Shown here in pieces: positions 26,535 to 35,958 of a stretch of DNA of 64,000 nt (position 1 is the first letter of the stretch; each line of letters begins with the position of its first letter). Below the pieces are notes generated by a model. That model saw only the letters and a program-made list of their open reading frames with translations. It searched no databases and was not told where the DNA came from. The position numbers and the translations under genes were made by a program. This stretch comes from Gracilimonas sp964505215 (GTDB lineage: Bacteria; Bacteroidota; Rhodothermia; Balneolales; Balneolaceae). The stretch covers positions 62,001 to 126,000 of the forward strand of contig CAZDGU010000005.1 in the NCBI GenBank assembly GCA_964505215.1, read 5' to 3'.

Positions 26535-27479
26535 ATGAAAGCCATTGGTGTAGATCTTGGTGGTACTAACATACTGGCAGCCGTAGTTGACTCAGAAACC
26601 GGCATTGTAGAACAAAAAAGCACTCCTACTCAAGCTGACAAGGGACGGGAACACGTTCTCGACCGAATAGCTGAAACCGTTTTGAGTTTGGCTGAAAATC
26701 ATGATGTAATTGGTATTGGCATGGGCATGCCGGGCATGGTTTCTAAAGACCAAACTACCGTCAGCTATCCGCCTAATTTACCGGGCTGGAAGGTGGTTAA
26801 AGTTGCAGACGCACTTTCCCAACGCACCTCCTACGCCTGCAAAGTTGAAAATGATGCCAATATTGCCGCTTTAGGCTCGCTGCACTTTGGTGCCGGGCAA
26901 ACTTTTAATGACTTTATTATGATTACGCTGGGCACCGGTGTAGGTGGCGGGGTGATTTTAAACCGCCAGCTTTTTAAAGGGCCCGGAGGCTTAGCCGGCG
27001 AGCTGGGCCATGTAATTATAAATTATGACGGACCGCTTTCTAACAGCGTTACGCCCGGAACTATTGAGGCTTATCTGGGGCAGCGCTTTTTAAGCACAAT
27101 GGCTGCAAAAAGAATTGCTCAACATCCCGAAAATCCGCTTTATAAAAAATTCAATGATGATTTTAGCCGGTTGGAGCCGGTTGATTTAAGCCTGGCCGCA
27201 AATGAAGGAAATGAGTTAGCCATCAACATTTTAGCCCAAAGCGGGCAGCGGCTCGGTTATGCCATTATAAACTATATTCACACCTTAGATATTCGCAAAT
27301 TTGTAGTAGGTGGCGGTGTTTCCAAAGCCGGAGAACTGATTTTTGAACCGGCTCGGCAAATCATCCAAAAGCACCTGATGGAGCCTTATAAAGAAGGTTT
27401 TGAACTGGTGGGCGAAGAGCTGGGTAACGAAAGCGCTTTACTTGGAGCTGCCGGCCTTGCGTTCCAGTCTTTTTCTTAA
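26535..27479 (+). CDS. ROK-family sugar kinase (glucokinase-like)
   Basis: 314 residues of the ROK family: ATP-binding GVDLGGTN at the N-terminus, VENDAN (E105-D107, catalytic Asp), ITLGTGVGGG phosphate loop (130-139) and GELGH (155-159). The usual downstream zinc motif (CxCGxxGCxE) is replaced by GPLSNSVTPGTIEAY with no cysteines. Likely substrates are glucose or N-acetyl sugars; the loss of zinc ligands makes specificity uncertain. It lies 78 bp after the FtsB-like gene and 17 bp before lptD. Confidence 0.88.
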   Translation: MKAIGVDLGGTNILAAVVDSETGIVEQKSTPTQADKGREHVLDRIAETVLSLAENHDVIGIGMGMPGMVSKDQTTVSYPPNLPGWKVVKVADALSQRTSYACKVENDANIAALGSLHFGAGQTFNDFIMITLGTGVGGGVILNRQLFKGPGGLAGELGHVIINYDGPLSNSVTPGTIEAYLGQRFLSTMAAKRIAQHPENPLYKKFNDDFSRLEPVDLSLAANEGNELAINILAQSGQRLGYAIINYIHTLDIRKFVVGGGVSKAGELIFEPARQIIQKHLMEPYKEGFELVGEELGNESALLGAAGLAFQSFS

Positions 27480-27496
27480 CTCTATTAATCACTTGC

Positions 27497-30172
27497 ATGC
27501 TTTTCGTCATTAAGACATACACAGGCAAATACCTTTCTGTTTTTTGTCTGTTTTTTTTGATGACGACTCCACTTTTTGCGCAACAAATAGACAGCTTGGC
27601 AACAGTTCGGGATACCACCCAAGCACCGGCTGCTGCGCCTACAAAACCACCCACCGGCTCCGTGCCCGATAATGCTGTACAGTTTCAGTCATCCGATTCG
27701 CTGCTTATTGATTTCCGAAGCGGCAAAAAAGCTTTTTTGTTTGGTTCGGCATCAGTTAAGCACACTGCAGGCGAGCTTAAAGCAGGTGAAATTAACATGG
27801 ATATTGAAAGAAATACCGTTGAGGCCACCACCCTCACCCCAAGCGACACCCTTTCGCGCCCGGTACTGATACGTGATTCCGACGAAATTAAAAGCACCCG
27901 CATTCTCTTCAACTATAAAACCAATAAAGGAAAGTTTGAGGAAGCTCAGGTAAAAATTTCGGAAGGGCATTTAATCGGTTCAAAAATTAAGAATGTCAGT
28001 GAAGATGTGGTTTTTATAAAAGATGGAATTTATTCAACCTGTCCGCCCGAATATTTGTATTACTACATTCAAGCCGAGAAAATGAAAGTGGTTGATCAGG
28101 ATGAACTGTTTTTCAGCAATGCGCGGCTGTATGTATTGGATATCCCGTATCCGCTTATTTTTCCTTTTGGTTATGTACCCACAGATATCGAAAAGAAAAG
28201 GTCGGGATTGTTAACTCCTACCTATGCTTTTCAGGATAAAAGCGGGCGCGGGTTGGGATTGCAAAATGTGGGCTGGTTTCAGTATTTCAACGATTATATA
28301 ACCGGACAAGTTGATGGAGATATTTATACTTCGGGCACGTTTTATCTGAACGGACTGGCGCAATACAGTAATACGGATCAGTATTCCGGCTCGGTGCGTA
28401 TCGGTTACTCTAAAGAGCGTGGGCTTGAGCCTACCGACCCCAATTATACCGAACGAATTCAGCGCTCTATTGCAATTCAGCACAGCCAAAGAATTTCTCC
28501 TTACGCATCGCTTTCTGCCAACGTGAATTTGAGAACGGCCGACTTTTATAAGCAAAACTCGTATGATTTAAACCAGCAGGCTTCTACTAATTCTAACTCA
28601 AAACTCTCGTATAACTACAATCACCCCGAGAACTTGTTTACCTTTGGCACCAATGCACAGCTGGTGCAAAATTTCACCAATTACACTACACGGCTGAGTG
28701 GACCTTCAGCCAACTTCAGCCTGCGAACTTTTTCTCCTTTCCAGAACTCAAGCTCCGGAACGGGTACTAAAAAGTGGTATGAAAGCATCAACATAAAATA
28801 TAACAACTCCCTGAAATCTCAGTTCAGTTACGACCCAATTGATGCCGACAGCGCCAACGTCACCTTTCTGGAAGCCCTTACCGATCGGGATTTATATGAA
28901 GAAGCTACCGGTAACGAAAAGTACATTCAAGCCGGTTTTCAACAAACGGCCGGGCTCCAAATCGGGCAGTTGATTCCCAGTCAGTTTTTAAATATATCGG
29001 CCAATGTGAACGTAAATGAATATTGGTATCCATCTTCGGTTCGCAAAACTTTTAACGCAGATTCTAATCGGGTTGAAACCAAAAAACTGTATGGCTTTAA
29101 TGCCGCCCGCGATTTTAATACCGGAGTAAATTTCAGCACTACCGTGTATGGAATTTCAAATGCAAAAATAGGTGCGCTGGAAGGTTTCCGGCACACGCTG
29201 CGGCCCAGTATTGGATTTTCATACCGCCCTGATTTCAGCTCCGAGCGCTGGGGATATTATAAAACGGTGCAAACCGATTCTACCGGGCGAACTCAAAAAT
29301 ATTCTATTTTTGAAGATGAAATCATCCCTTCGCCGGGCAGAGGCGAACAGCAGTCTATCTCATTTTCGCTGAATAATGTGTTTGAAACCAAGCTCGTAAA
29401 GCGAGACAGTACCGGAGAAGTTTCAGAAAAAAATATCCGATTTATTGATAATCTCTCCCTTAGTACATCTTACAACTTTGCGGCCGACAGCCTGAATTTG
29501 AGTAATCTCCAAACGCGCATAAGCTCTAACGCCGTGCCGGGGCTGAACCTCAGCGCCAATGCAAGCTTCTCATTTTATCAGCTTGATTCTACCGGCAGAG
29601 AAATTGATCGGTTTTTTATTGAAGATGGAAACAAACTGGCTCAGCTTCAGTCATTTTCTCTGAATGCAAGTACCTCTTTTCGCGGAGGCAACGGGGTTGA
29701 AGTTTTTACACCCGAATATCGCCGCCGATATGATCCGTACGATCAGTCTATTTTCAGTCCTGTTGATTCCCGCTTTGGGCTTGAGCCGGTTCCGCCTTTC
29801 AGCTCTCCGTGGAGCGTTTCGCTGAACTTCAGCTACAGCTGGCGGTACAGATTTGGCCAAAAACCTACCAAGCGTGCCACCATAGATGCCACCAATATCA
29901 GCTTTAATTTAACACCGAAATGGCAGGTTTCTACCCGAATAGGATACGATTTCATCCAAAAAGAATTGACGCCGTCAAAGCTTTCCTTAAGGCGTAATTT
30001 AGAGTGCTGGGATTTATTTTTTGAAATTAAACCCTTCGGCGACAACCAATATTACTTTTTCCGCCTGAGCGTGAACAGCTCTCAAATTCAAAGCTTATTC
30101 CAGAAGCTTCCTGTGCTTAAAAACTTAGAAAGAGGCTCCAGCCAGTCGGGCCGTGGTTTTGGTCGGTATTAG
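27497..30172 (+). CDS. lptD: LptD-like LPS-assembly outer-membrane protein
   Basis: 891 residues with a signal peptide (YLSVFCLFFLMTTPLFAQ), a periplasmic OstA/LptA-like N-terminal domain (about 60-200; LLIDFRSGKKAFLFGSASV, then KAGEINMDIERNTVEA) and a long C-terminal beta barrel. The motif YPLIFPFGYVPTDIEKKRSG is characteristic of the Bacteroidota LptD-like family. It inserts lipopolysaccharide in the outer leaflet. It is last in the FtsB-ROK-lptD string, and its last 48 bases overlap an opposing decayed gene. Confidence 0.88.
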   Translation: MLFVIKTYTGKYLSVFCLFFLMTTPLFAQQIDSLATVRDTTQAPAAAPTKPPTGSVPDNAVQFQSSDSLLIDFRSGKKAFLFGSASVKHTAGELKAGEINMDIERNTVEATTLTPSDTLSRPVLIRDSDEIKSTRILFNYKTNKGKFEEAQVKISEGHLIGSKIKNVSEDVVFIKDGIYSTCPPEYLYYYIQAEKMKVVDQDELFFSNARLYVLDIPYPLIFPFGYVPTDIEKKRSGLLTPTYAFQDKSGRGLGLQNVGWFQYFNDYITGQVDGDIYTSGTFYLNGLAQYSNTDQYSGSVRIGYSKERGLEPTDPNYTERIQRSIAIQHSQRISPYASLSANVNLRTADFYKQNSYDLNQQASTNSNSKLSYNYNHPENLFTFGTNAQLVQNFTNYTTRLSGPSANFSLRTFSPFQNSSSGTGTKKWYESINIKYNNSLKSQFSYDPIDADSANVTFLEALTDRDLYEEATGNEKYIQAGFQQTAGLQIGQLIPSQFLNISANVNVNEYWYPSSVRKTFNADSNRVETKKLYGFNAARDFNTGVNFSTTVYGISNAKIGALEGFRHTLRPSIGFSYRPDFSSERWGYYKTVQTDSTGRTQKYSIFEDEIIPSPGRGEQQSISFSLNNVFETKLVKRDSTGEVSEKNIRFIDNLSLSTSYNFAADSLNLSNLQTRISSNAVPGLNLSANASFSFYQLDSTGREIDRFFIEDGNKLAQLQSFSLNASTSFRGGNGVEVFTPEYRRRYDPYDQSIFSPVDSRFGLEPVPPFSSPWSVSLNFSYSWRYRFGQKPTKRATIDATNISFNLTPKWQVSTRIGYDFIQKELTPSKLSLRRNLECWDLFFEIKPFGDNQYYFFRLSVNSSQIQSLFQKLPVLKNLERGSSQSGRGFGRY

Positions 30173-30496
30173 GGGGTAATTATGAGTCTTAATGTAGATT
30201 TTCGAAAGACCGATTAACCGATTTGCGATGGGCGATTTGTACTTTGAGCTTACTCTTACTTCTTCACCTCGAAACCTGTTCTTCGTAAAACGATAGTCAG
30301 CACGGCGCTCACCAAATTCCTGAAAAGCCGTACCGCCTTCCTGATTCATCATAAAACCCCGGGGATGCATTTCTAACCAGGTCACCATTCGGTTTTGTGA
30401 GAAAAGCAGCCGTACGCTAAATTCTGCCAGCAGCAATCCGACAAGCGTGCTTGCCACAATAATAGTTACAGATATAATTCCCCGAGTTATTTTCAT
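30125..30496 (-). pseudogene. N-terminal remnant of a membrane-anchored SGNH/GDSL-hydrolase-like protein
   Basis: 123 codons with a membrane anchor (ISVTIIVASTLVGLLLAEFS) and the segment MVTWLEMHPRGFMMNQEG ... DYRFTKNRFRGEE that usually precedes the LGDSFT block of membrane-anchored SGNH hydrolases. That catalytic block is absent. The frame then runs through sequence without a recognisable pattern and into the 3' end of lptD on the opposite strand. It looks like a truncated remnant; a short genuine protein cannot be excluded. Confidence 0.5.
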
Positions 30497-30508
30497 GCGA
30501 AAGGGTTT

Positions 30509-31114
30509 TTAAAGCGAATCGCGGCCCATTTTTGCTAAGTATTTCACCACATATTTGCCAATAATATCAAACTCCAGATTTACGCGGTCACCCACTTTTT
30601 TGTGGTGAAGGTTGGTGTGCTCCCACGTGTATGGAATAATAGCCACGGTAAAGTGATTATCATTTTCGCGCGCGATGGTAAGACTGATGCCTTCCATCGT
30701 AATGCTGCCGCGCCCTACAATCATATCCGTAAATTCATCGGGATATTCTATGGTGAGGAGCCATCCGGTTTCTTCCTTTTCAATTTCAATCAGCATTCCG
30801 GTGGTATCTACATGGCCTTGCACTAAATGTCCTTCAATTCCTTTTTGAAGGGTTAGAGAACGCTCCAGATTTACGTGACTTCCTTCTTCAAGCGCGCCGG
30901 TATTGGTTTTACGCAGCGTTTCTTCTACGGCCTGGGCGCTAAAGGTTTGCTCGTCAAAGGCGGTAACTGTGAGGCACACGCCGTTTACCGCAATGCTTTC
31001 ATCTACGTGGCATGTATGCGCAAAGGAACATGCAATGCGAATTTCCTTTCCGCCGTCATTTAAAGATTTAACTTCTTTGACTGTTCCTATTTCTTGAATA
31101 ATTCCCGTAAACAT
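30509..31114 (-). CDS. ribE: Riboflavin synthase, alpha subunit
   Basis: 201 residues with the two lumazine-binding repeats of the trimeric enzyme that converts two 6,7-dimethyl-8-ribityllumazine into riboflavin. MFTGIIQEIGTV at the start, SIAVNGVCLTV in repeat one, LVQGHVDTTG, and ITMEGISLTI in repeat two are all in place. It follows ribD by 4 bp on the same strand, a two-gene rib operon. No FMN riboswitch was recognised upstream. Confidence 0.96.
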   Translation of the reverse strand: MFTGIIQEIGTVKEVKSLNDGGKEIRIACSFAHTCHVDESIAVNGVCLTVTAFDEQTFSAQAVEETLRKTNTGALEEGSHVNLERSLTLQKGIEGHLVQGHVDTTGMLIEIEKEETGWLLTIEYPDEFTDMIVGRGSITMEGISLTIARENDNHFTVAIIPYTWEHTNLHHKKVGDRVNLEFDIIGKYVVKYLAKMGRDSL

Positions 31115-31118
31115 AATT

Positions 31119-32249
31119 TTAAAAATATCCGGTTAATAACATATCGTCTCCAACTTGCGTCCAGGAAACGTCTTTAAGTTCTGCAATTTCTTTCATTTTA
31201 TTCACCCCAATATTAATGAGTGAACGCGTTCCGGCTCCCAGCAGCTTTGGAGCAATAAAAAGCTCCAGTTTATCTACCAATCCATTTCGGATGAGAGCGG
31301 AAGAAAGCTGGCGGCCGCCTTCTACCAATACAGAAGTAATGCCCTGTTCGCCCAGCAGCTTAAAAGCCTGCCGTAAATCTGCATGCCCTTCTGTTTTTGA
31401 AACCTGCAAAATCTGTCCTCTGAAATAATTTTGCTTCATCAGCTTTAGCATGGGATCGGCATCTGTTTTGGAAGCCTCTTTATTCCAGGTGATGATGGTG
31501 GTTTTTTCCTCAAATTTGTCAGAAAACAAATTCAGATTTTTGGGCAACTCATACGGGCCGTCCAGCACAATGCGCTGCGGCTGTCGGCCGGCTACGTGAC
31601 GAACAGTCAGGCTTGGATTGTCGGCCATTGCCGTGGTTCTGCCCACCATCACCGCGTCATATTCTGCGCGCCACCGGTGTACGAGCTTTCGGGACTGCTT
31701 ACCGCTAATCCACTGCGACTCTCCATCAGCTGCCGCCACAAAGCCATCAGCGGTTTGGGCAATTTTTAAGGTTATAAAAGGCCGCCCGAAAGTCTGGTGA
31801 TGAATAAAAAACTCATTCAGCTTTTCCGCTTTTTCTTCCAAAACGCCCACTTCTGTTCCAATGCCTTTATTTCGCAAATGAAGCATGCCTTTCCCATTTA
31901 CTTTTGGGTTGGGATCTTTCATAGCCGCCACCACTTTTTTAATAGGAAGTTCGGCCAGCATGTGAGCGCAAGAAGGCGTTATGCCCTGATGTGCACATGG
32001 CTCAAGTGTTACATATACTGTGGCATTTTTGAGTTTTTTCTTGTCCTCAACAGAATGTACGGCGTTTACTTCGGCGTGAGCTTCTCCATACTTTTTATGA
32101 AATCCCTGCCCAATTAACGTTCCGTCTTCCGAAACAATAACACAACCTACCATAGGATTAGGAGCCACATAGCCTTTCCCTTTTTCGGCCAGAGCGAGGG
32201 CTTTTTCCATCCATTGCTCATCGGTATGTGTGACGGTAGCGGTAGTCAT
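31119..32249 (-). CDS. ribD: Bifunctional riboflavin deaminase/reductase
   Basis: 376 residues. The N-terminal deaminase domain shows PNPMVGCVIV, the zinc histidine and catalytic Glu in HAEVNAV, and the zinc cysteines in PCAHQGITPSC (canonical PCxHxGRTPPC, slightly varied). The C-terminal reductase domain has FITLKIAQTADGFVA, GRTTAMADNPSLTVR and the final SVLVEGGRQLSSALI. It makes the pyrimidine intermediate of riboflavin synthesis. First gene of the ribD-ribE pair; the terminator of the preceding gene lies just upstream. Confidence 0.96.
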   Translation of the reverse strand: MTTATVTHTDEQWMEKALALAEKGKGYVAPNPMVGCVIVSEDGTLIGQGFHKKYGEAHAEVNAVHSVEDKKKLKNATVYVTLEPCAHQGITPSCAHMLAELPIKKVVAAMKDPNPKVNGKGMLHLRNKGIGTEVGVLEEKAEKLNEFFIHHQTFGRPFITLKIAQTADGFVAAADGESQWISGKQSRKLVHRWRAEYDAVMVGRTTAMADNPSLTVRHVAGRQPQRIVLDGPYELPKNLNLFSDKFEEKTTIITWNKEASKTDADPMLKLMKQNYFRGQILQVSKTEGHADLRQAFKLLGEQGITSVLVEGGRQLSSALIRNGLVDKLELFIAPKLLGAGTRSLINIGVNKMKEIAELKDVSWTQVGDDMLLTGYF

Positions 32250-32279
32250 ATCTGAAGTTAGCTTTTTAATCCTTTATAT

Positions 32280-32318
32280 AAATAAAACAAAAAAGGGTGA
32301 GAATTGACTCCTCACCCT
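32280..32318 (-). terminator. Rho-independent terminator after the PpiD-like gene
   Basis: AGGGTGAG (32294-32301) pairs with CTCACCCT (32311-32318). On the minus strand the stem is followed by a T-rich run (complement of the A-run at 32281-32293). Confidence 0.8.
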
Positions 32319-32347
32319 ATAATACTCTTTGTAAACTTGAAACAGCT

Positions 32348-34123
32348 TTACTGACGTAGCAGTCGGCTGCGGTTATCTACAATTTTGGCATCTTTGCGTA
32401 ATTGGTCTAACCAAACTGAAGTAAATGCCTGAATACGCTGCTGCTCCAGCTGCTGTCGGGTTTGCTGGCGCTTTTCGGGTGTTAAATTAGCGATATCAGC
32501 TTTGGTTTTGCTATTCACTTTAACCACAAATGCTGCGCTGTTGCCAACCAATACGTCTGAGGTTTGTCCTTCTTCTAAGGCAAAAACAGCACCTATAATC
32601 TTAGGCTCACGTCCTGCACCGGGCAGTACCGTAGCATTTGCCCGAAGGTTATCTTCGTTAACTACTTCTTTGTCGGCAGCATCTGCTAAAGCCTGTAGGC
32701 TGCTGTTTTGCTGCAGCAAATCTTGAATCTTTTGTGCGGTGAGTTCCTTTCTTTTTTCAATTTTCACCATGGTTTCAACCTGAGCTTTTACTTCCGAGAA
32801 TGGACGATATCCTTCCGGAGTGATTTCAGCTACTTCTAAAACCACAAAGTCAGAATTCAGCTCAATCACTTCAGAAATATCACCTTTTCTGGATGACTCT
32901 AAAAAGTTCATCACCTGCTTACTGCTTCCCAAGCCTGATATAAAATCATTTCCTTTAGTGGCAAACCCTTCTTTCACTTCCAGATTTCGGGTTTCTGCTT
33001 CCTTGTCAAAGCTGCTTTCTTCAGATGCAAAGAACTCAAAGTCGCTGGCCATTTCGCTGGCATTATCAACAGTAGCGGGTAACGCCTGAATAGGATAACT
33101 CATCACCTGAAATTTAACCTCTTTTCCACTTTGAGCCGTTTTCTTAAGAATAGCTACTTCTCCGGGAAGAGAAACAACATCAGAAACTTCACCTACTTTT
33201 AAGTCAAGCACTGCTCGGTATTCATCTCTTATATCTTCTTCTGTAACCGAAGCATCCCGGTAGGGAGTAGATGAACCCTGACGAACCAAAAAGAGAGAAT
33301 CATTTTGAGCTTCAGCAAATGGTTGCTTCAGCTCTTCAAGGTCTTCTATAATTTGTGAAGTATCTTCCTTAGTTGGACGCTTACTGAAAGTTACATACCG
33401 TATGCGGTAGCTCTCTTCGCGGCTGTACTGCTCTTTATTTTTGTTATAAAAATCTTTGAGTTCACTTTCTGTGATGTCGAGCTCCTGCTCTGTAACCTCA
33501 CTGTATGGAAAGCGAACGTAGCTAACGTCAGCTAAGCTGTTGTTCTTGATGAAGGCTTCTTCTACTTCGGCCTGTGTTACCTGAAGACCGGCAGAAATAT
33601 AGTTATTCAGCTTTTGCTGGCGGCGCTGTTCACGCAGCTGCATTTCTAAGGCAATAGCCTGCTGAGAGAATTCATTTGATGAAAGTACCTGCTGTACAGC
33701 GGCACGATCTATAGTTCCGTCTTCGCGAGTAAAATTCTGACGAATAACCGGTGCAGGATTATCACCATAAACCATATCCAGCACTTCCTGGTCGGTTACG
33801 GTAATGCCTAACTCATCCATTTTTTGAGTAAGCAAACGAGAGTTTACTAATTCATCCCAAGCCTGGGTTTCATAATAAGCACGCATTTCCGGAGTTAGCG
33901 AGTTTCCGGTTTGCTGGCTATATGCGTTTGAATAGTACTGAACGCGACTTTGATATTCTTCATTGGAAATTTTCTCACCATTTACGGCTCCTAATGAACT
34001 TGGCCCGGCCTGCATGGCGTCAAAAAAGTTCACATCAGACAACACCCATAAAAGACCAAAAGATCCAATCAGTACCCACAGGATAATTCCGGTACTGTTT
34101 CTCATTCTTTCCATTACACCCAT
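32348..34123 (-). CDS. PpiD/SurA-like peptidyl-prolyl isomerase, membrane anchored
   Basis: 591 residues. An N-terminal transmembrane helix (GIILWVLIGSFGLLWVL) is followed by a SurA-type chaperone domain (GAVNGEKISNEEYQSRVQYY, then WDELVNSRLLTQKMDELGI), a parvulin-type central region, and a C-terminal helical part. The layout matches PpiD/SurA_N proteins that assist folding of exported proteins at the periplasmic face. The parvulin part is divergent, so isomerase activity is uncertain. It has its own terminator. Confidence 0.88.
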   Translation of the reverse strand: MGVMERMRNSTGIILWVLIGSFGLLWVLSDVNFFDAMQAGPSSLGAVNGEKISNEEYQSRVQYYSNAYSQQTGNSLTPEMRAYYETQAWDELVNSRLLTQKMDELGITVTDQEVLDMVYGDNPAPVIRQNFTREDGTIDRAAVQQVLSSNEFSQQAIALEMQLREQRRQQKLNNYISAGLQVTQAEVEEAFIKNNSLADVSYVRFPYSEVTEQELDITESELKDFYNKNKEQYSREESYRIRYVTFSKRPTKEDTSQIIEDLEELKQPFAEAQNDSLFLVRQGSSTPYRDASVTEEDIRDEYRAVLDLKVGEVSDVVSLPGEVAILKKTAQSGKEVKFQVMSYPIQALPATVDNASEMASDFEFFASEESSFDKEAETRNLEVKEGFATKGNDFISGLGSSKQVMNFLESSRKGDISEVIELNSDFVVLEVAEITPEGYRPFSEVKAQVETMVKIEKRKELTAQKIQDLLQQNSSLQALADAADKEVVNEDNLRANATVLPGAGREPKIIGAVFALEEGQTSDVLVGNSAAFVVKVNSKTKADIANLTPEKRQQTRQQLEQQRIQAFTSVWLDQLRKDAKIVDNRSRLLRQ

Positions 34124-34261
34124 AAACGGTTACCTCTACAAAAACATTAAATTAAATTGAAATTTTGTTACTTCAGGCGTTTTTTACCTTTAGCAGTAAG
34201 CTTGGAAATATAAGTGAATACCCAAGAAATTGAAAGCACATTCAGCAGATAGCTTTTCTGT

Positions 34262-35194
34262 TTAAAAAATTTCTACCAAACGCATATGCTTCAAATACCG
34301 GCCGGGGTTTTCATTTATCTTTTTCACCAAATCATTCAAGCTTACGGCCAGGCTGTCTATATTATGATACAATGACGGATCGTTTAACATTTTACCCAGT
34401 GTTCCGTCTCCTTCATTTATTTTGGTAAGCACTTCATTCAGAGTGAATGACGTTTCATTAAGGCTCTTACTCAGCGTTTCCAGCTCGGCGCCGGTTGCTT
34501 CCAGGCTGTTTATTAATGCGGTGAGCTTCTCTTTATTGTCACCGGTCAGGCCTTCCAGATTCTGCATGGTGTTTTTTGCCTCCTCAATCATAATATCGAG
34601 GTCGCCTTTTCTTTTTTGAATCAGTTGGTCTAATGAACCGGTAGTTGTTTTCAGGTTGCTGATGATATCTGAAATGTGTTCTTTATTTTCATCATCCAGC
34701 GTTTCATTGAGGCTGGTTACCAATTCTTCTACGCCCTGGATGGAGGCCGACACATCTTTACTGAGCTTTTCACCTTCTTCAGCAAAAGTATCCATAATAC
34801 CCTGCTCAAAAATACCGGTAATATATCCGCCATAAGGAACCATCTCAGAAGAGTCAGATTTTTGAATTTCTATAAACTTGCCACCAAGCACCCCGCTCGA
34901 TTTCAGCAGCGCAACCGAACCTTCAGGTATTTGATAACCTTCCTCAATGTTCAGAGTAACTATAGTAGAATCGGTAGCTGTCAGCTTCATTTGCTTGACA
35001 GAGCCTATTTTGAAACCTTTCACATTTACCACATTTCCCGGTATTAAGCCGTGTACTTGATCAAACTTGGTATAAATAACGGTTGAGCTTCGGAATAACG
35101 GAATGTCCTTCATTACGCGATAACTTACAAAGGCCACCAAAATGGCTACCACAATTGTTATTCCAATTTTAAGTTCATTCGATACTTTCGCCAA
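34262..35194 (-). CDS. mlaD: MlaD/MCE-family substrate-binding protein of lipid ABC transporter
   Basis: 310 residues: an N-terminal membrane anchor (LKIGITIVVAILVAFVSYRV), then one MCE domain (DQVHGLIPGNVVNVKGFKIG ... GVLGGKFIEI) and a long helical tail containing coiled-coil stretches. It binds phospholipid between inner and outer membranes. TTG at 35194 is the likely start, as no ATG gives the full anchor. Last gene of mlaE-mlaF-mlaD. Confidence 0.9.
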   Translation of the reverse strand: MAKVSNELKIGITIVVAILVAFVSYRVMKDIPLFRSSTVIYTKFDQVHGLIPGNVVNVKGFKIGSVKQMKLTATDSTIVTLNIEEGYQIPEGSVALLKSSGVLGGKFIEIQKSDSSEMVPYGGYITGIFEQGIMDTFAEEGEKLSKDVSASIQGVEELVTSLNETLDDENKEHISDIISNLKTTTGSLDQLIQKRKGDLDIMIEEAKNTMQNLEGLTGDNKEKLTALINSLEATGAELETLSKSLNETSFTLNEVLTKINEGDGTLGKMLNDPSLYHNIDSLAVSLNDLVKKINENPGRYLKHMRLVEIF

Positions 35195-35217
35195 AACAGA
35201 TTCTCCTTTACAATTTG

Positions 35218-35955
35218 TTAGTTAATTTGATATTCACTTGCTGATACAAACTTAATCAACTCTTCATTATCGCTGTGTTTCAGTTCTTCTGTTTTACCAA
35301 ACCAGCTTAATTTTTGATTATCTAAAAATGCTACATGTTCAGCCACTTCCAGCACGCTGTGCATATCGTGAGTAATTACTACTGAGGTTATTTCCAGTTT
35401 ATCAGCCATGGTTATAATCAGCTCATTAATTTCTTCGGAAGTGCGCGGGTCCAGTCCCGAGGTAGGTTCGTCATACAATAAGTAATCCGGCTTCAGTATA
35501 ATAGCTCTTGCCAAGCCTACTCGCTTTCTCATACCGCCCGAAAGCTCAGAGGTTGATTTATCTCCGGAGTTTTCCAGATTAACCATTTTCAAGGCTTCCA
35601 TTACATTATGTGTGATTTCTTCCTCGCCTTGTTCAGTAAAATATCGCAGCGGAAAAGCAACATTTTCAAAGGTGCTGATGGAGTCGAACAATGCGCCGCC
35701 CTGGAATAAAATACCAAAGCGCTGGCGCACCATTCGCAACTCGGAATAGCTGAGCTCAAACACGCACTTATCGTCTATCAAAACCTGGCCGCTGTCAGGA
35801 TACATCAACCCATTCAGGTGCTTCATTAACACAGACTTACCACAACCGGATTTCCCAATTATTGCGGTCGTTTTTCCGTTTTCAATGTCAAAAGAAACGT
35901 CTTCCCAAACGAGGTGACTTCCAAAGCTTTTGGTAAGGTTTTTTATTTCAATCAT
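35218..35955 (-). CDS. mlaF: MlaF-type ABC ATPase for lipid transport
   Basis: 245 residues: Walker A GKSGCGKSV (residues 34-42), Q-loop in LFQGG, signature LSGGMRKRVGLARAI, Walker B LLYDEPTSGLDP, and the switch His in ITHDMHSV. It energises the MlaE permease. It sits 3 bp after mlaE and 23 bp before mlaD, so the three form one operon. Confidence 0.95.
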   Translation of the reverse strand: MIEIKNLTKSFGSHLVWEDVSFDIENGKTTAIIGKSGCGKSVLMKHLNGLMYPDSGQVLIDDKCVFELSYSELRMVRQRFGILFQGGALFDSISTFENVAFPLRYFTEQGEEEITHNVMEALKMVNLENSGDKSTSELSGGMRKRVGLARAIILKPDYLLYDEPTSGLDPRTSEEINELIITMADKLEITSVVITHDMHSVLEVAEHVAFLDNQKLSWFGKTEELKHSDNEELIKFVSASEYQIN

Positions 35956-35958
35956 AGC

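Noticed and set aside
32250..32347. FMN riboswitch ahead of ribD
   Set aside because: The stretch is under 100 bp, contains the terminator of the preceding gene, and shows no RFN-type conserved stems.
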